The translations under genes and the position numbers were made by a program. Of a DNA stretch of 13,439 bases, positions 1 to 6,459 are shown one piece after another. Numbering within the stretch: position 1 is the first letter of the stretch; each line of letters opens with the position of its first letter. The stretch spans positions 1 through 13,439 of the forward strand of contig CAYUYH010000047.1 of assembly GCA_964449175.1 (NCBI GenBank). Direction: 5' to 3'. The notes beneath the pieces are model-generated. The model saw only the letters and a program-made list of their open reading frames with translations. It did not search any database and was not told where the DNA came from. Source of the stretch: CAYUYH01 sp964449175 (GTDB lineage: Bacteria; Planctomycetota; Phycisphaerae; SM23-33).

Positions 1-210
1 GTGGTGGGCGGGCTGGTGGCCGTGCCGGTGGTCGCCGTGCCGACATCGGTGGGCTACGGCGCGAGCTTCGGCGGGCTGGCGGCGCTGCTGACGATGCTCA
101 ATAGCTGCGCGTCGGGCGTCAGCGTGGTCAACATCGACAACGGATTCGGCGCGGGCTACATTGCCGCGATCATCAATCGGCGGACAGCCGCCGCCAAGGG
201 GACCGAATAG
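1..210 (+). CDS. larB: LarB C-terminal fragment (nickel-pincer cofactor biosynthesis, AIR-carboxylase fold)
   Basis: The first 69 residues of the window are the C-terminal end of a LarB-type protein; the gene begins upstream of the window, so the GTG at base 1 is probably an internal Val codon. The diagnostic stretch is PVVAVPTSVGYGASFGGLAA (residues 9-28), followed by an LNSCASGVSVVNIDNGFGAG block, both highly characteristic of LarB and the related PurE-like fold. LarB carboxylates and hydrolyses nicotinic acid adenine dinucleotide to give pyridinium-3,5-biscarboxylic acid mononucleotide, the first step to the nickel-pincer cofactor of lactate racemase and related enzymes. The stop codon (208-210) directly abuts the nnrD start, so the two are very probably co-transcribed. 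LarC and LarE are not in the window. The family call is strong; whether this organism makes the complete cofactor cannot be judged here. Confidence 0.88.
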   Translation: MVGGLVAVPVVAVPTSVGYGASFGGLAALLTMLNSCASGVSVVNIDNGFGAGYIAAIINRRTAAAKGTE

Positions 211-1101
211 ATGGGCACGAACGTCGAGCGAGTGGACACGGTTGCGGGCCTCCCGCCGCGGCCACGAGACGCACACAAGGGCGACTTCGGCCGGGTGCTC
301 ATCGTTGGCGGGTCGCAGGGCATGATCGGCGCGGTTGCACTGGCCGCCAACGCGGCGATGCGAGGCGGCGCGGGGCTGGTGACGTTCGCCGCGGCGGCGA
401 GCATACAGCCGCACATCGCCACGCTGTGCCCGTGCGCGACTTCGATTCCCCTGGCGTGCGGCGGCGCGGGCGATCTCGGCCCCAAGGCGCTGCGGCAGGT
501 GTCGCAGGCGGCGGGCAACGCCGACGTCATCGCCGTCGGACCCGGGATGTCCGCCGGCGCCGTGCAGCAGAACATCGTGCAATCGCTGCTGGAGCAGGAT
601 AAGCCGGTGGTGATAGACGCCGACGGCCTGAACAACCTCGCCGCGCTGGCCGACTGGCCGCGGATGCGCCGCTGCCCGCTGGTCCTCACGCCGCATCCGG
701 GCGAGTTCTCGCGCCTGACCGACAGGCCGACCGCGGACATCCAGGCCGACCGCCAGGGCGCCGCGCTGGCTGCGATGGCCAAGTGGCTGGCGGCGGCGGA
801 CGCCCAGGCCGGCCCGCTCGTCTGCGTGCTGAAGGGCGCGGGCACTGTCGCCACCGACGGCCGGCGGCTGTACGTCAACGATACGGGCAACCCCGGCATG
901 GCCACCGGCGGCAGCGGCGACGTGCTGACGGGCCTGACCGCCGCCGTCATCGCCCAGGGGCTGGGGCCCTTCGAGGCCGCGTGCCTCGCCGTCCGCCTGC
1001 ATGGCCGGGCCGGAGACCTCGCCGCCGAGCAGCTCGGCGAGCCGGCCGTCATGGCGACGGACCTGCTCGACTTCCTCCCGCAGGCCATGAAAGAGGCTTA
1101 G
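211..1101 (+). CDS. nnrD: ADP/ATP-dependent (S)-NAD(P)H-hydrate dehydratase (NnrD domain only)
   Basis: This 296-residue protein is a ribokinase-like NAD(P)HX dehydratase, which uses ADP (or ATP) to convert damaged, hydrated NAD(P)H back to NAD(P)H in the cytoplasm. Visible family motifs are KGDFGRVLIVGGS (about residues 23-35), VIDADGLN (about 131-138), TPHPGEFSRL (about 157-166), KGAGTVATDG (about 208-217) and the nucleotide-binding NPGMATGGSGDVLTGL (about 227-242). The length fits a stand-alone C-terminal domain; the NnrE epimerase domain fused to it in many bacteria is absent. The ATG lies immediately after the larB stop, with AAGGGGA (196-202) 8 nt upstream as ribosome binding site. It is followed after 25 nt by the btuF-like gene. 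Function is assigned from motifs. Confidence 0.93.
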   Translation: MGTNVERVDTVAGLPPRPRDAHKGDFGRVLIVGGSQGMIGAVALAANAAMRGGAGLVTFAAAASIQPHIATLCPCATSIPLACGGAGDLGPKALRQVSQAAGNADVIAVGPGMSAGAVQQNIVQSLLEQDKPVVIDADGLNNLAALADWPRMRRCPLVLTPHPGEFSRLTDRPTADIQADRQGAALAAMAKWLAAADAQAGPLVCVLKGAGTVATDGRRLYVNDTGNPGMATGGSGDVLTGLTAAVIAQGLGPFEAACLAVRLHGRAGDLAAEQLGEPAVMATDLLDFLPQAMKEA

Positions 1102-1126
1102 GCCGCCGCGAGCCGGGACACAAAAC

Positions 1127-1999
1127 GTGAAACGCCTGGTCGCCGTCATCCTGACAGTCGTCGCCGCCGTCATCGTCGCCGCGCCGTCGTGCCGTCGGCA
1201 GGCGCCGGTGGACGGCGCCACCCGGCCGAGGATCGTCAGCTTCTGCCCGGCCATCACGCGGATGATGTTCGAGATGGGCTTGGAAGATCACCTTGTCGCC
1301 GTGACGACTCAGGACGTCCTGCCCGCCGGCGTCGACCTGCCGGTCGTCGGCGACGCGTTCACCGTCAACTCCGAGGGCGTCATCAACGCCCGCCCCGACG
1401 CGCTGCTGACGAACGTGAACGTCGAGCACTTCGCGGGCGTCCGCAGGCTGGACCCCAACATCAGTATCGAGCACTTCCGCCTCGAGACACTGGACGACGT
1501 AGCCGCCGCGATGGAGCGGATCGCTGTGATCGCCGGCAAGCCCGATGCCGGCCAAGCCGCCCGACGGCGATTCGAGGACACCCTGGCCGACGTCGCCCGC
1601 CGCGTCGAGGGCCTCGGCCGTCCGAAAGTGGCGTTCATCACCGAGTTTCGGATGCTAGGCACGGCTGGGCGGGGCACGTTCATCGACGAGATGATCGCCC
1701 TGGCCGGCGGGGAGAACGTCGCCGCCAAATACTCGGGCTGGACGAATATGACGGCTGAGGGCCTGCTGGCCGCTCGCCCGGACGTGGTGATCTGCCAGGT
1801 CGGCTCCGAGGCCGAGGCCGCCCGGGCCCGTGAGTTCTTCGACGAGCTGAAGGACCTGCCCGCGGTCCAGGCCGGGCGAGTCCACGTCACTGCCGACCTG
1901 GGATGGACGATTCCGTGCGGCGAGCTGGCAGGCTTCACGTCGCGGCTGGCCGAAATCATCCACCCCTCGGTCGCGGCGGAGGGCGCCGACGGTGACTGA
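1127..1999 (+). CDS. btuF: BtuF-type periplasmic substrate-binding protein of ABC importer
   Basis: A 290-residue periplasmic binding protein of the Fe3+/cobalamin class (PF01497-like). After a hydrophobic leader (residues 1-22) a Cys at about 22 follows A-P-S, a sub-optimal lipobox, so it could be lipid-anchored. The mature part starts with PRIVSFCPAITRMMFEMGL, the family's typical 'R-I-V-S-x-x-P-x-x-T' opening, and contains RPDALLTNVN and ARPDVVICQVG, the two paired 'rPDlvi' strands at the ends of the lobes. The GTG start (1127) has only a weak GGGA upstream. Its last 8 bases overlap the permease gene, and permease and ATPase follow. Cobalamin is the favoured substrate because a cobalamin riboswitch lies in the same neighbourhood, but that riboswitch is downstream and cannot control this gene in cis; an Fe-siderophore or heme substrate remains possible. 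Confidence 0.85.
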   Translation: MKRLVAVILTVVAAVIVAAPSCRRQAPVDGATRPRIVSFCPAITRMMFEMGLEDHLVAVTTQDVLPAGVDLPVVGDAFTVNSEGVINARPDALLTNVNVEHFAGVRRLDPNISIEHFRLETLDDVAAAMERIAVIAGKPDAGQAARRRFEDTLADVARRVEGLGRPKVAFITEFRMLGTAGRGTFIDEMIALAGGENVAAKYSGWTNMTAEGLLAARPDVVICQVGSEAEAARAREFFDELKDLPAVQAGRVHVTADLGWTIPCGELAGFTSRLAEIIHPSVAAEGADGD

Positions 2000-3026
2000 C
2001 CCACGCGACGACGCGCCCACGGCCGCGCTGGCGGCGAGGACACTGGCCGTTGAGTTCGGCATCCTCGCGGCGATTGCTCTGGCTGTTGCCGTCGGGTGCA
2101 GCTTCATCGGCGTCGCGCCGCTGTCCTGGCCCGTCTGGACCATGCGCCTGGAGCGCCTGGCGACGGCAGCAACCGTCGGCGTGGCGCTTTCCGTCGCGGG
2201 CATGGCCCTCCAGGCGCTGCTGCGGAACCCGCTGGCCGAGCCGTACATCCTGGGCGTCTCGACCGGGGCAGGCGTGGGCGTGCTTCTCGGCGGCGTGCTG
2301 GCCGGGACGGTCGGCCTGGTCCAGTGGATCGGTGAGCCCGTGCTGGCGCTGGCAGGGGCGCTGACCACGTGCGTGGTTGTCTACGGAATCGCCCAGCGGC
2401 GCGGGCGCCTCGACCCGTACGTGCTGCTGCTGGCCGGCGTGATCGTGAACGTGTTCAACGGCGCGCTGATGCTGGGCATACTCCTGGTCGCCGACCCGAA
2501 CGAGACGATCAGCTTCGTCCGCTGGGGCATGGGGCAGGTGCCCGACACGACGCCATGGGAGCTGCTGGGCATCTGCATGGTCGCGGCAGCCGCCGGCTGG
2601 GCCGTGCTGCTGCTGCGGGGCGCGGCCTTCAACACGCTGGGCCTGGGTGACGACGTAGCCGCATCCGTCGGCGTGCACGTGACGTATCTTCGGGCGGAGA
2701 CGTTCGGCATCGCGGCCGTGATGACGGCGGCGGCGGTCGCGCTGGCCGGGCCGGTCGGTTTCGTCGGGCTGATCGTCCCGCACGTCTGCCGGATCATCAT
2801 CGGCCCGGACCACCGCCGGCTGGGGATCTACTGCGGCCTGGTCGGCGCGGTGTTCCTGATGCTGGCCGACACGCTCTGCCGCACGGGCGGCGAGTGGATT
2901 GGCGTCGGGGCGATCCCGGTCGGCGTGATCACGGCGCTGTCCGGCGGGCCGTTCTTCATCTTCCTGCTGCGCCGCAGCCGGGCCGGCGGAGGGGTCGCGG
3001 CGGCAGGGGCGGAGGGACGCCCATGA
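1992..3026 (+). CDS. btuC: BtuC/FecCD-family ABC transporter permease
   Basis: A 344-residue polytopic inner-membrane permease with about ten hydrophobic segments, the usual length and fold of BtuC/FecCD. Diagnostic stretches are the RNPLAEPYILGVSTGAGVG segment (about residues 79-97), the GFVGLIVPHVCRIIIGPDHR segment near residues 255-275 (the cytoplasmic loop that contacts the ATPase), and the C-terminal GAIPVGVITALSGGPFFIF. The GTG start at 1992 lies within the end of btuF (8-nt overlap), and the stop overlaps the ATPase start in an ATGA junction at 3023-3026, so translation is coupled throughout. It would form a homodimer with two BtuD-like ATPases and move a large chelate across the inner membrane. 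The family is clear; the substrate is inferred from context. Confidence 0.92.
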   Translation: MTDPRDDAPTAALAARTLAVEFGILAAIALAVAVGCSFIGVAPLSWPVWTMRLERLATAATVGVALSVAGMALQALLRNPLAEPYILGVSTGAGVGVLLGGVLAGTVGLVQWIGEPVLALAGALTTCVVVYGIAQRRGRLDPYVLLLAGVIVNVFNGALMLGILLVADPNETISFVRWGMGQVPDTTPWELLGICMVAAAAGWAVLLLRGAAFNTLGLGDDVAASVGVHVTYLRAETFGIAAVMTAAAVALAGPVGFVGLIVPHVCRIIIGPDHRRLGIYCGLVGAVFLMLADTLCRTGGEWIGVGAIPVGVITALSGGPFFIFLLRRSRAGGGVAAAGAEGRP

Positions 3027-3832
3027 GCGGCCAGCACATTCTTGCCGCCAGCGACGTGACCTTCGCCTATCGCCCGGGCCAGCCGGTGCTGCGCGGCGTG
3101 AGCCTGACCGCCGAAGCCGGCAAGCTGCTGTGCGTGCTCGGGCCGAATGGCTCGGGCAAGACCACGTTGCTGCGATGCCTGCTGGGTCGGCTCCGCCCGG
3201 GCGGCGGCGCGATCATACTGGACGGCAAGGCGATCGGCAGGCACTCTCGCCGCGGCCTGGCCAGGCTGATGGCCTACGTGCCGCAGACGCCGCGGTCGGC
3301 GTTCGCGTTCACCGTGCAAGAGCTGGTGTTGATGGGGCGGCTGGCGCACACGGGGCTGTTTGGTCTGGCCGGGCGGCAAGATCTGGCCGTGGCGAGGCAG
3401 GCGATGATAATGACGGGCACGGCCGAGCTGGCCGAGCGGACGCTCGAGGAGCTGTCCGGTGGCGAGGCGCAGTGCGCGATGGTGGCAAGGGCGCTGGCGC
3501 AACAGCCGTCGGTCATGCTGCTCGACGAGCCGACCAGCCACCTGGACATCAAGAATCAGATCATTATCCACCGGATGATGCAGCGGCTGGCGCACGACTG
3601 GGAGATGGCCGTCGTCTGCATCAGCCACGACGTGAACCTGGCGGCCCGCTTCGCCGACGAGCTGCTGCTGATGCGTGCGGGCGAGGTGGTAGCCGCCGGG
3701 CCGGCGCAGGCCGTCGTGCGGGCTGACCTGATGGAACGCACCTACGACGTCAAGGTGGACCTGATAGACGCCGGCGGGCCAGTCCCGCTCGTGCGGGCCC
3801 GAACCGAAAACCAGAAGGCTGCGACGTCATGA
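3023..3832 (+). CDS. btuD: BtuD/FecE-type ABC transporter ATPase
   Basis: A 269-residue ATPase that completes the BtuF-BtuC importer. The open frame extends upstream, but the ATG at 3023 is chosen because GGAGGG lies 6 nt before it, it overlaps the permease stop in ATGA, and the protein then begins as typical family members do. Walker A is GPNGSGKTT (residues 40-48), the Q-loop is YVPQTP (about residue 90), the ABC signature is ELSGGEAQ (about 147-154), Walker B is VMLLDEPTSHLD (about 168-179) and the switch His is in VCISHD (about 202-207). All catalytic elements are intact. The C-terminal tail, about 55 residues beyond the H-loop, is normal for importers of iron chelates or corrinoids. The stop overlaps the ribF start by 4 nt. 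Confidence 0.94.
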   Translation: MSGQHILAASDVTFAYRPGQPVLRGVSLTAEAGKLLCVLGPNGSGKTTLLRCLLGRLRPGGGAIILDGKAIGRHSRRGLARLMAYVPQTPRSAFAFTVQELVLMGRLAHTGLFGLAGRQDLAVARQAMIMTGTAELAERTLEELSGGEAQCAMVARALAQQPSVMLLDEPTSHLDIKNQIIIHRMMQRLAHDWEMAVVCISHDVNLAARFADELLLMRAGEVVAAGPAQAVVRADLMERTYDVKVDLIDAGGPVPLVRARTENQKAATS

Positions 3833-4770
3833 CCGACCGCTGCATCCAAGGACTGGGTTCTCTGCCGGCCGGCGCACGCGGCGGCGTGCTCACCATCGGC
3901 AACTTCGACGGCGTGCACCTCGGCCATCAGAGAATCCTCCGCACGGCCAGGACCATCGCCGACCAGGCAGGCCTGGCCGTCGTCGCGATGACGTTCGACC
4001 CGCCGCCCGACCTGGTGATCCGCCCGAACGATCGGCCGCAGCGCATCACCCCGCACTGGCGGCGCTGCGAGCTGCTGATCGCCGCCGGGGCCGATTGGGT
4101 AATCACCGTCGCGCCGACGCCGGCGATGTTGGCGTTGGAGCCGGACGAGTTCGTCCGGCAGGTCGTCGTCGAGAGGCTCGCGCCGAGGCACATTGTCGAG
4201 GGGCACGACTTCCACTTCGGTCGCGGCCGCAGCGGCGATGTGAGCACGCTGCGGCGGTGGGGTGAGCGGTCGGGATTCTCCGTGGACGTGGTCGAGCCGG
4301 TTATGATGGACCTGGCCGACGGCGCGAGCAGGATTTCGAGCTCGCTGATCCGCCGGCTCGTCGCCGTCGGCAACGTCGCCGACGCCGCTCGCTGCCTGGG
4401 CAGGGAGTTCGCCTTGTACGCGCAAGTCATCCCCGGCCAGGGCCACGGCCGACTGCTCGAGTTCCCCACGGCGAACATTGCCCCGGCCGAGCAGGTCATC
4501 CCCGCCGACGGCGTGTACGGCGGCTGGGCCAAGATCGACGGGAGGCGGCACATCGCGGCCGTCAGCATCGGCCACAAGCCCACGCTCGGCCCGGTCGCCG
4601 AGCGAGCGGTCGAGGCGTTCCTTATCGACGCCGAGGGGGACTGCTACGGGATGGACATGGAACTGGGCTTCGTCGCCCGCCTGCGAGACCAGCAGCGATT
4701 CGCGGACATCGCCGCCCTCCAGGCCCAGATCGCAAAGGACGTGAGCAATGTGCGGCAGCAGTACCAATAG
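3829..4770 (+). CDS. ribF: Bifunctional riboflavin kinase / FAD synthetase
   Basis: A 313-residue RibF that phosphorylates riboflavin to FMN and adenylates FMN to FAD. The N-terminal nucleotidyltransferase half shows LTIGNFDGVHLGHQRI with the HxGH motif (H30-H33), a FDPPPDLVIRP segment (about 56-66) and the ISSSLIR motif (169-175). The C-terminal kinase half shows the GHGRLLEFPTANI motif with PTAN (213-216), DGVYGGW, SIGHKPT and an acidic/Arg tail ending in a D-V-S segment. Length and domain order are typical. It begins with an ATGA overlap with the ATPase gene and ends 23 nt inside the next gene. Its place in an operon with nnrD and the B12-type transporter gives the cluster a cofactor theme. 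Confidence 0.95.
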   Translation: MTDRCIQGLGSLPAGARGGVLTIGNFDGVHLGHQRILRTARTIADQAGLAVVAMTFDPPPDLVIRPNDRPQRITPHWRRCELLIAAGADWVITVAPTPAMLALEPDEFVRQVVVERLAPRHIVEGHDFHFGRGRSGDVSTLRRWGERSGFSVDVVEPVMMDLADGASRISSSLIRRLVAVGNVADAARCLGREFALYAQVIPGQGHGRLLEFPTANIAPAEQVIPADGVYGGWAKIDGRRHIAAVSIGHKPTLGPVAERAVEAFLIDAEGDCYGMDMELGFVARLRDQQRFADIAALQAQIAKDVSNVRQQYQ

Positions 4771-5760
4771 AGTTCCCCCGGCAGTCGCGGAGCGAATCGC
4801 CCAGGCGAGGTCGATACTGGTGTTGACGCACGCCCGCCCGGACGGCGACGGCCTGGGCTCGATGGTGGCGCTGACGCTGGCGGCGCGGGCGGCGGGCAAG
4901 GAAGCGTGGATGCTCGTGCCGGACAGCGTGCCGAGAAAGTACGAGTTCCTGTTCGCCGCCGAGCCGCCCCAGCCGGTTGGGCAATTCGCCGAGCTGGCGG
5001 GGCGTGCCGAACTGGTGATCGTGCTGGACACTAGCGTGTTCAGTCAGCTCGACGGGCTGGACGAGNNNNNNNNNNACTGCCGGCCGTGGCGGACAAGCTG
5101 ATCGTCATCGACCACCACGCCACGCCGGGCCAGCTCGGCGGGACGATGTGGAACGACCCCGCCGCGGCCGCGGTGGGCGTGATGATCGCCGAGCTGCTGG
5201 AGGCGCTGGGCTGGCCGGCGGACGAGGGCGTCACCGAGGCGCTGATGACGGCCATTACGTCCGACACGGGCTGGTTCCACTTCGCCAATACCGATGGTCG
5301 GTGCCTCCGCCGAGCGGCCAAGCTGCTCGATGCCGGCGTGCGGGCCGACCTGCTGTATCACCGCCTGTTCCAGGCCGACCGGCCGGAGAAGTTGCAGCTC
5401 ATGGCCAGGACGCTCCAGTCGCTCGAGCTGCACTCCGGCGGGCGGCTGGCCGTCATGACCATCCGAAAGGCCGACTTCGCCGAGACCGGCGCCAGCCCCG
5501 AGGAGACCGAGAACCTCATCAACGAGGCGCTGCGGATCGATAGTGTCGAGGCCGTCATCCTGCTCGTCGAGACGGATGGCAAGACGCGGATCAGCCTCCG
5601 CAGCCGCGAGGATCTGGACGTAGCGGCAATCGCCAAGCAGTTCGGCGGTGGGGGCCACCGCCGCGCCGCGGGAATCCGAGTCCCCGACGCCCTCGACGCA
5701 ATCAAGCCAAGACTTATCAAGGCTATATGTGATGAGCTGGGGCGTCTGCGCGCCTCATAA
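4748..5760 (+). CDS. nrnA: DHH/DHHA1 phosphoesterase, NrnA-like (nanoRNase / pAp phosphatase), broken by an assembly gap
   Basis: Two halves of one gene are separated by ten N (5066-5075). The first 106 residues carry HARPDGDGLGS (28-38) and VLDTS (about 92-96). After the gap, starting at about base 5077, the protein continues with VIDHHAT (the DHH motif), DTGWFHFANTD, and ends with the DHHA1 signature FGGGGHRRAAG. The reading frame changes across the gap, so the missing bases must number 2 modulo 3 and not ten; only a short segment between DTS and DHH is likely lost. NrnA-type enzymes degrade 2-5-nt RNAs (or pGpG) and dephosphorylate pAp with Mn2+. The ATG at 4748 has AAAGGA (4734-4739) 8 nt upstream and lies inside the ribF end. 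It is probably intact in the genome, not a pseudogene. Confidence 0.9.
5066..5075. other. Assembly gap (10 N) inside nrnA
   Basis: Ten undetermined bases. The flanking codons are in different frames (upstream frame ends with the Glu codon at 5063-5065; downstream frame resumes at 5077), which shows that ten is a placeholder length. Confidence 0.98.
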
Positions 5761-5764
5761 TGGT

Positions 5765-5783
5765 GCCGAGGCCCGTTCTCGGC
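5765..5783 (+). terminator. Weak hairpin after nrnA, possible operon terminator
   Basis: GCCGAG (5765-5770) and CTCGGC (5778-5783) form a 6-bp stem with a 7-nt loop five bases after the nrnA stop. No T-run follows (CCGTTCAATT), so it is at best a weak intrinsic terminator or an mRNA 3' end stabiliser for the cofactor operon. Confidence 0.35.
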
Positions 5784-5835
5784 CCGTTCAATTCGTGATT
5801 CTCGCCGTCCGCGCGGAAGATTCTCGTGTCGATGC

Positions 5836-5864
5836 TTGACACGCTGGGGGAGCACGTCTAGATT
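5836..5864 (+). promoter_or_regulatory. Consensus-like sigma70 promoter for the riboswitch transcript
   Basis: A perfect -35 hexamer TTGACA (5836-5841) is followed by exactly 17 bases and TAGATT (5859-5864) as the -10 element. The expected start of transcription is around 5871, which is also where the 5' strand of the riboswitch P1 stem begins. The agreement of spacing, sequence and position with the aptamer makes this the best promoter in the window. Confidence 0.8.
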
Positions 5865-5870
5865 GTCCCC

Positions 5871-6086
5871 GTTGCAGGTGCCCGCCTGGCGGCGGGCCAA
5901 AAGGGAAGGCCGTGAGAATCGGCCGCGGACGCGCCGCTGTAACCGGCGACGACCGCCGCAACAGGCCACTGTCCTGACGCGTAGTCGGGATGGGAAGGCG
6001 CGGCGGAAGATTGGGCGCCCGAATCCGGATGCATGGGGATTCGGGNNNNNNNNNNCGACCCGGGAGCCAGAAGACCTGCCTGCGAC
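5871..6086 (+). promoter_or_regulatory. Cobalamin riboswitch aptamer (interrupted by an N gap)
   Basis: All recognisable elements of the cobalamin riboswitch family (RF00174-type) appear in order. P1 is an 8-bp stem between 5871-5878 and 6079-6086 with one G-U pair. P2 is GCCCGCC/GGCGGGC (5880-5886/5891-5897). The core includes AAGGGAA (5901-5907), the GGCC...GGCC stem with GTGAGAAT in its loop (5908-5924), GCGGAC (5925-5930), CGCTGTAA (5935-5942), GGCCACTGT (5964-5972) and GGGAAGGCG (5992-6000). The B12 box GAGCCAGAAGACCTGCC is at 6064-6080. A peripheral hairpin CCCGAATCC/GGATTCGGG (6018-6026/6037-6045) lies directly before the ten-N gap. It binds adenosyl- or methyl-type cobalamin; ligand preference cannot be read here. 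With the downstream terminator it should switch off the 6460 cassette when B12 is plentiful. Confidence 0.95.
6046..6055. other. Assembly gap (10 N) inside the cobalamin riboswitch
   Basis: Ten undetermined bases located in the variable peripheral arm of the aptamer, right after a perfect 9-bp hairpin and before the B12 box. The true length is unknown; the conserved core and P1 are unaffected. Confidence 0.98.
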
Positions 6087-6146
6087 CAACCTGGCTTGGC
6101 CTTCGCGAGTCATCGGCCGACCGGACCGGCTGTGCGATGCAAGACG

Positions 6147-6182
6147 CCCCGGCGCCGCGATTCGCGAAGCTCCGGGGTTTTT
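6147..6182 (+). terminator. Rho-independent terminator, expression platform of the cobalamin riboswitch
   Basis: CCCCGG (6147-6152) pairs perfectly with CCGGGG (6172-6177), an inner CGCG/CGCG stem (6156-6159/6163-6166) with a 3-nt loop sits within it, and TTTTT (6178-6182) follows directly. It lies 60 nt after the aptamer P1 stem. An upstream segment CTTCGCGA (6101-6108) is complementary to TCGCGAAG (6162-6169) in the terminator arm and could act as antiterminator. This is the textbook layout of a transcription-terminating riboswitch, although the alternative fold is inferred by eye. Confidence 0.82.
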
Positions 6183-6459
6183 GCATGAGCATGGCTACTC
6201 GCGCAAAAGTGGCAGGTGCTGTGGCCATCCCTTCCCGCGATGTGCTCTGCGATTGCCCCGGTCAGGTTGCTGACGCACCGGCCTTGCGCCCGGGCCCGTG
6301 CGTCGAGGTGCGACCGGTGCGGTAAGAGGAGCCGAGGGAACCCAATGAACCAACGAAGCTGACGCGCGGTTGTCGTATGGATTGGCGAGCTGCCGGCCCG
6401 CGCCGGCGCAGGACAAGCGGGCGGAAGGAGTCCGCCCGGCAAGCAGAAAGGGATTCATC
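6183..6459 (+). other. Long second leader between riboswitch terminator and first structural gene
   Basis: This stretch of 277 nt has no convincing full-length gene on either strand. It holds a GC-rich hairpin CGGGCGGA/TCCGCCCG (6418-6425/6431-6438) with AGGAG in its loop, and a GCCGG/CCGGC inverted repeat at about 6392-6406. It also holds a tiny five-codon frame Met-Asn-Gln-Arg-Ser (6345-6362) with GAGGG 6 nt upstream. The AGAAAGGGA just before the GTG at 6460 is the ribosome binding site of the next gene. I recognise no second riboswitch class. The length suggests further post-transcriptional control, but that is inference. Confidence 0.5.

Noticed and set aside
3742..5031. Long minus-strand open frame (429 codons) opposite ribF and nrnA
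   Set aside because: It has biased low-complexity composition (Arg, Asp, Gly, Val, His) and no family motif, and it lies wholly opposite genes with clear catalytic motifs. It is a GC-rich shadow frame.
6319..6375. Leader segment with CAACGAAGC...GCGCGG, which recalls the core of the tetrahydrofolate riboswitch
   Set aside because: Only one short stretch resembles that motif; the other conserved parts and the closing stem are missing, so it is treated as chance similarity.
6370..6459. Upstream extension of the PEP-CTERM protein from a TTG at 6370
   Set aside because: The added 30 residues are polar and would bury the signal peptide; the ribosome binding site AAAGGGA fits the GTG at 6460.
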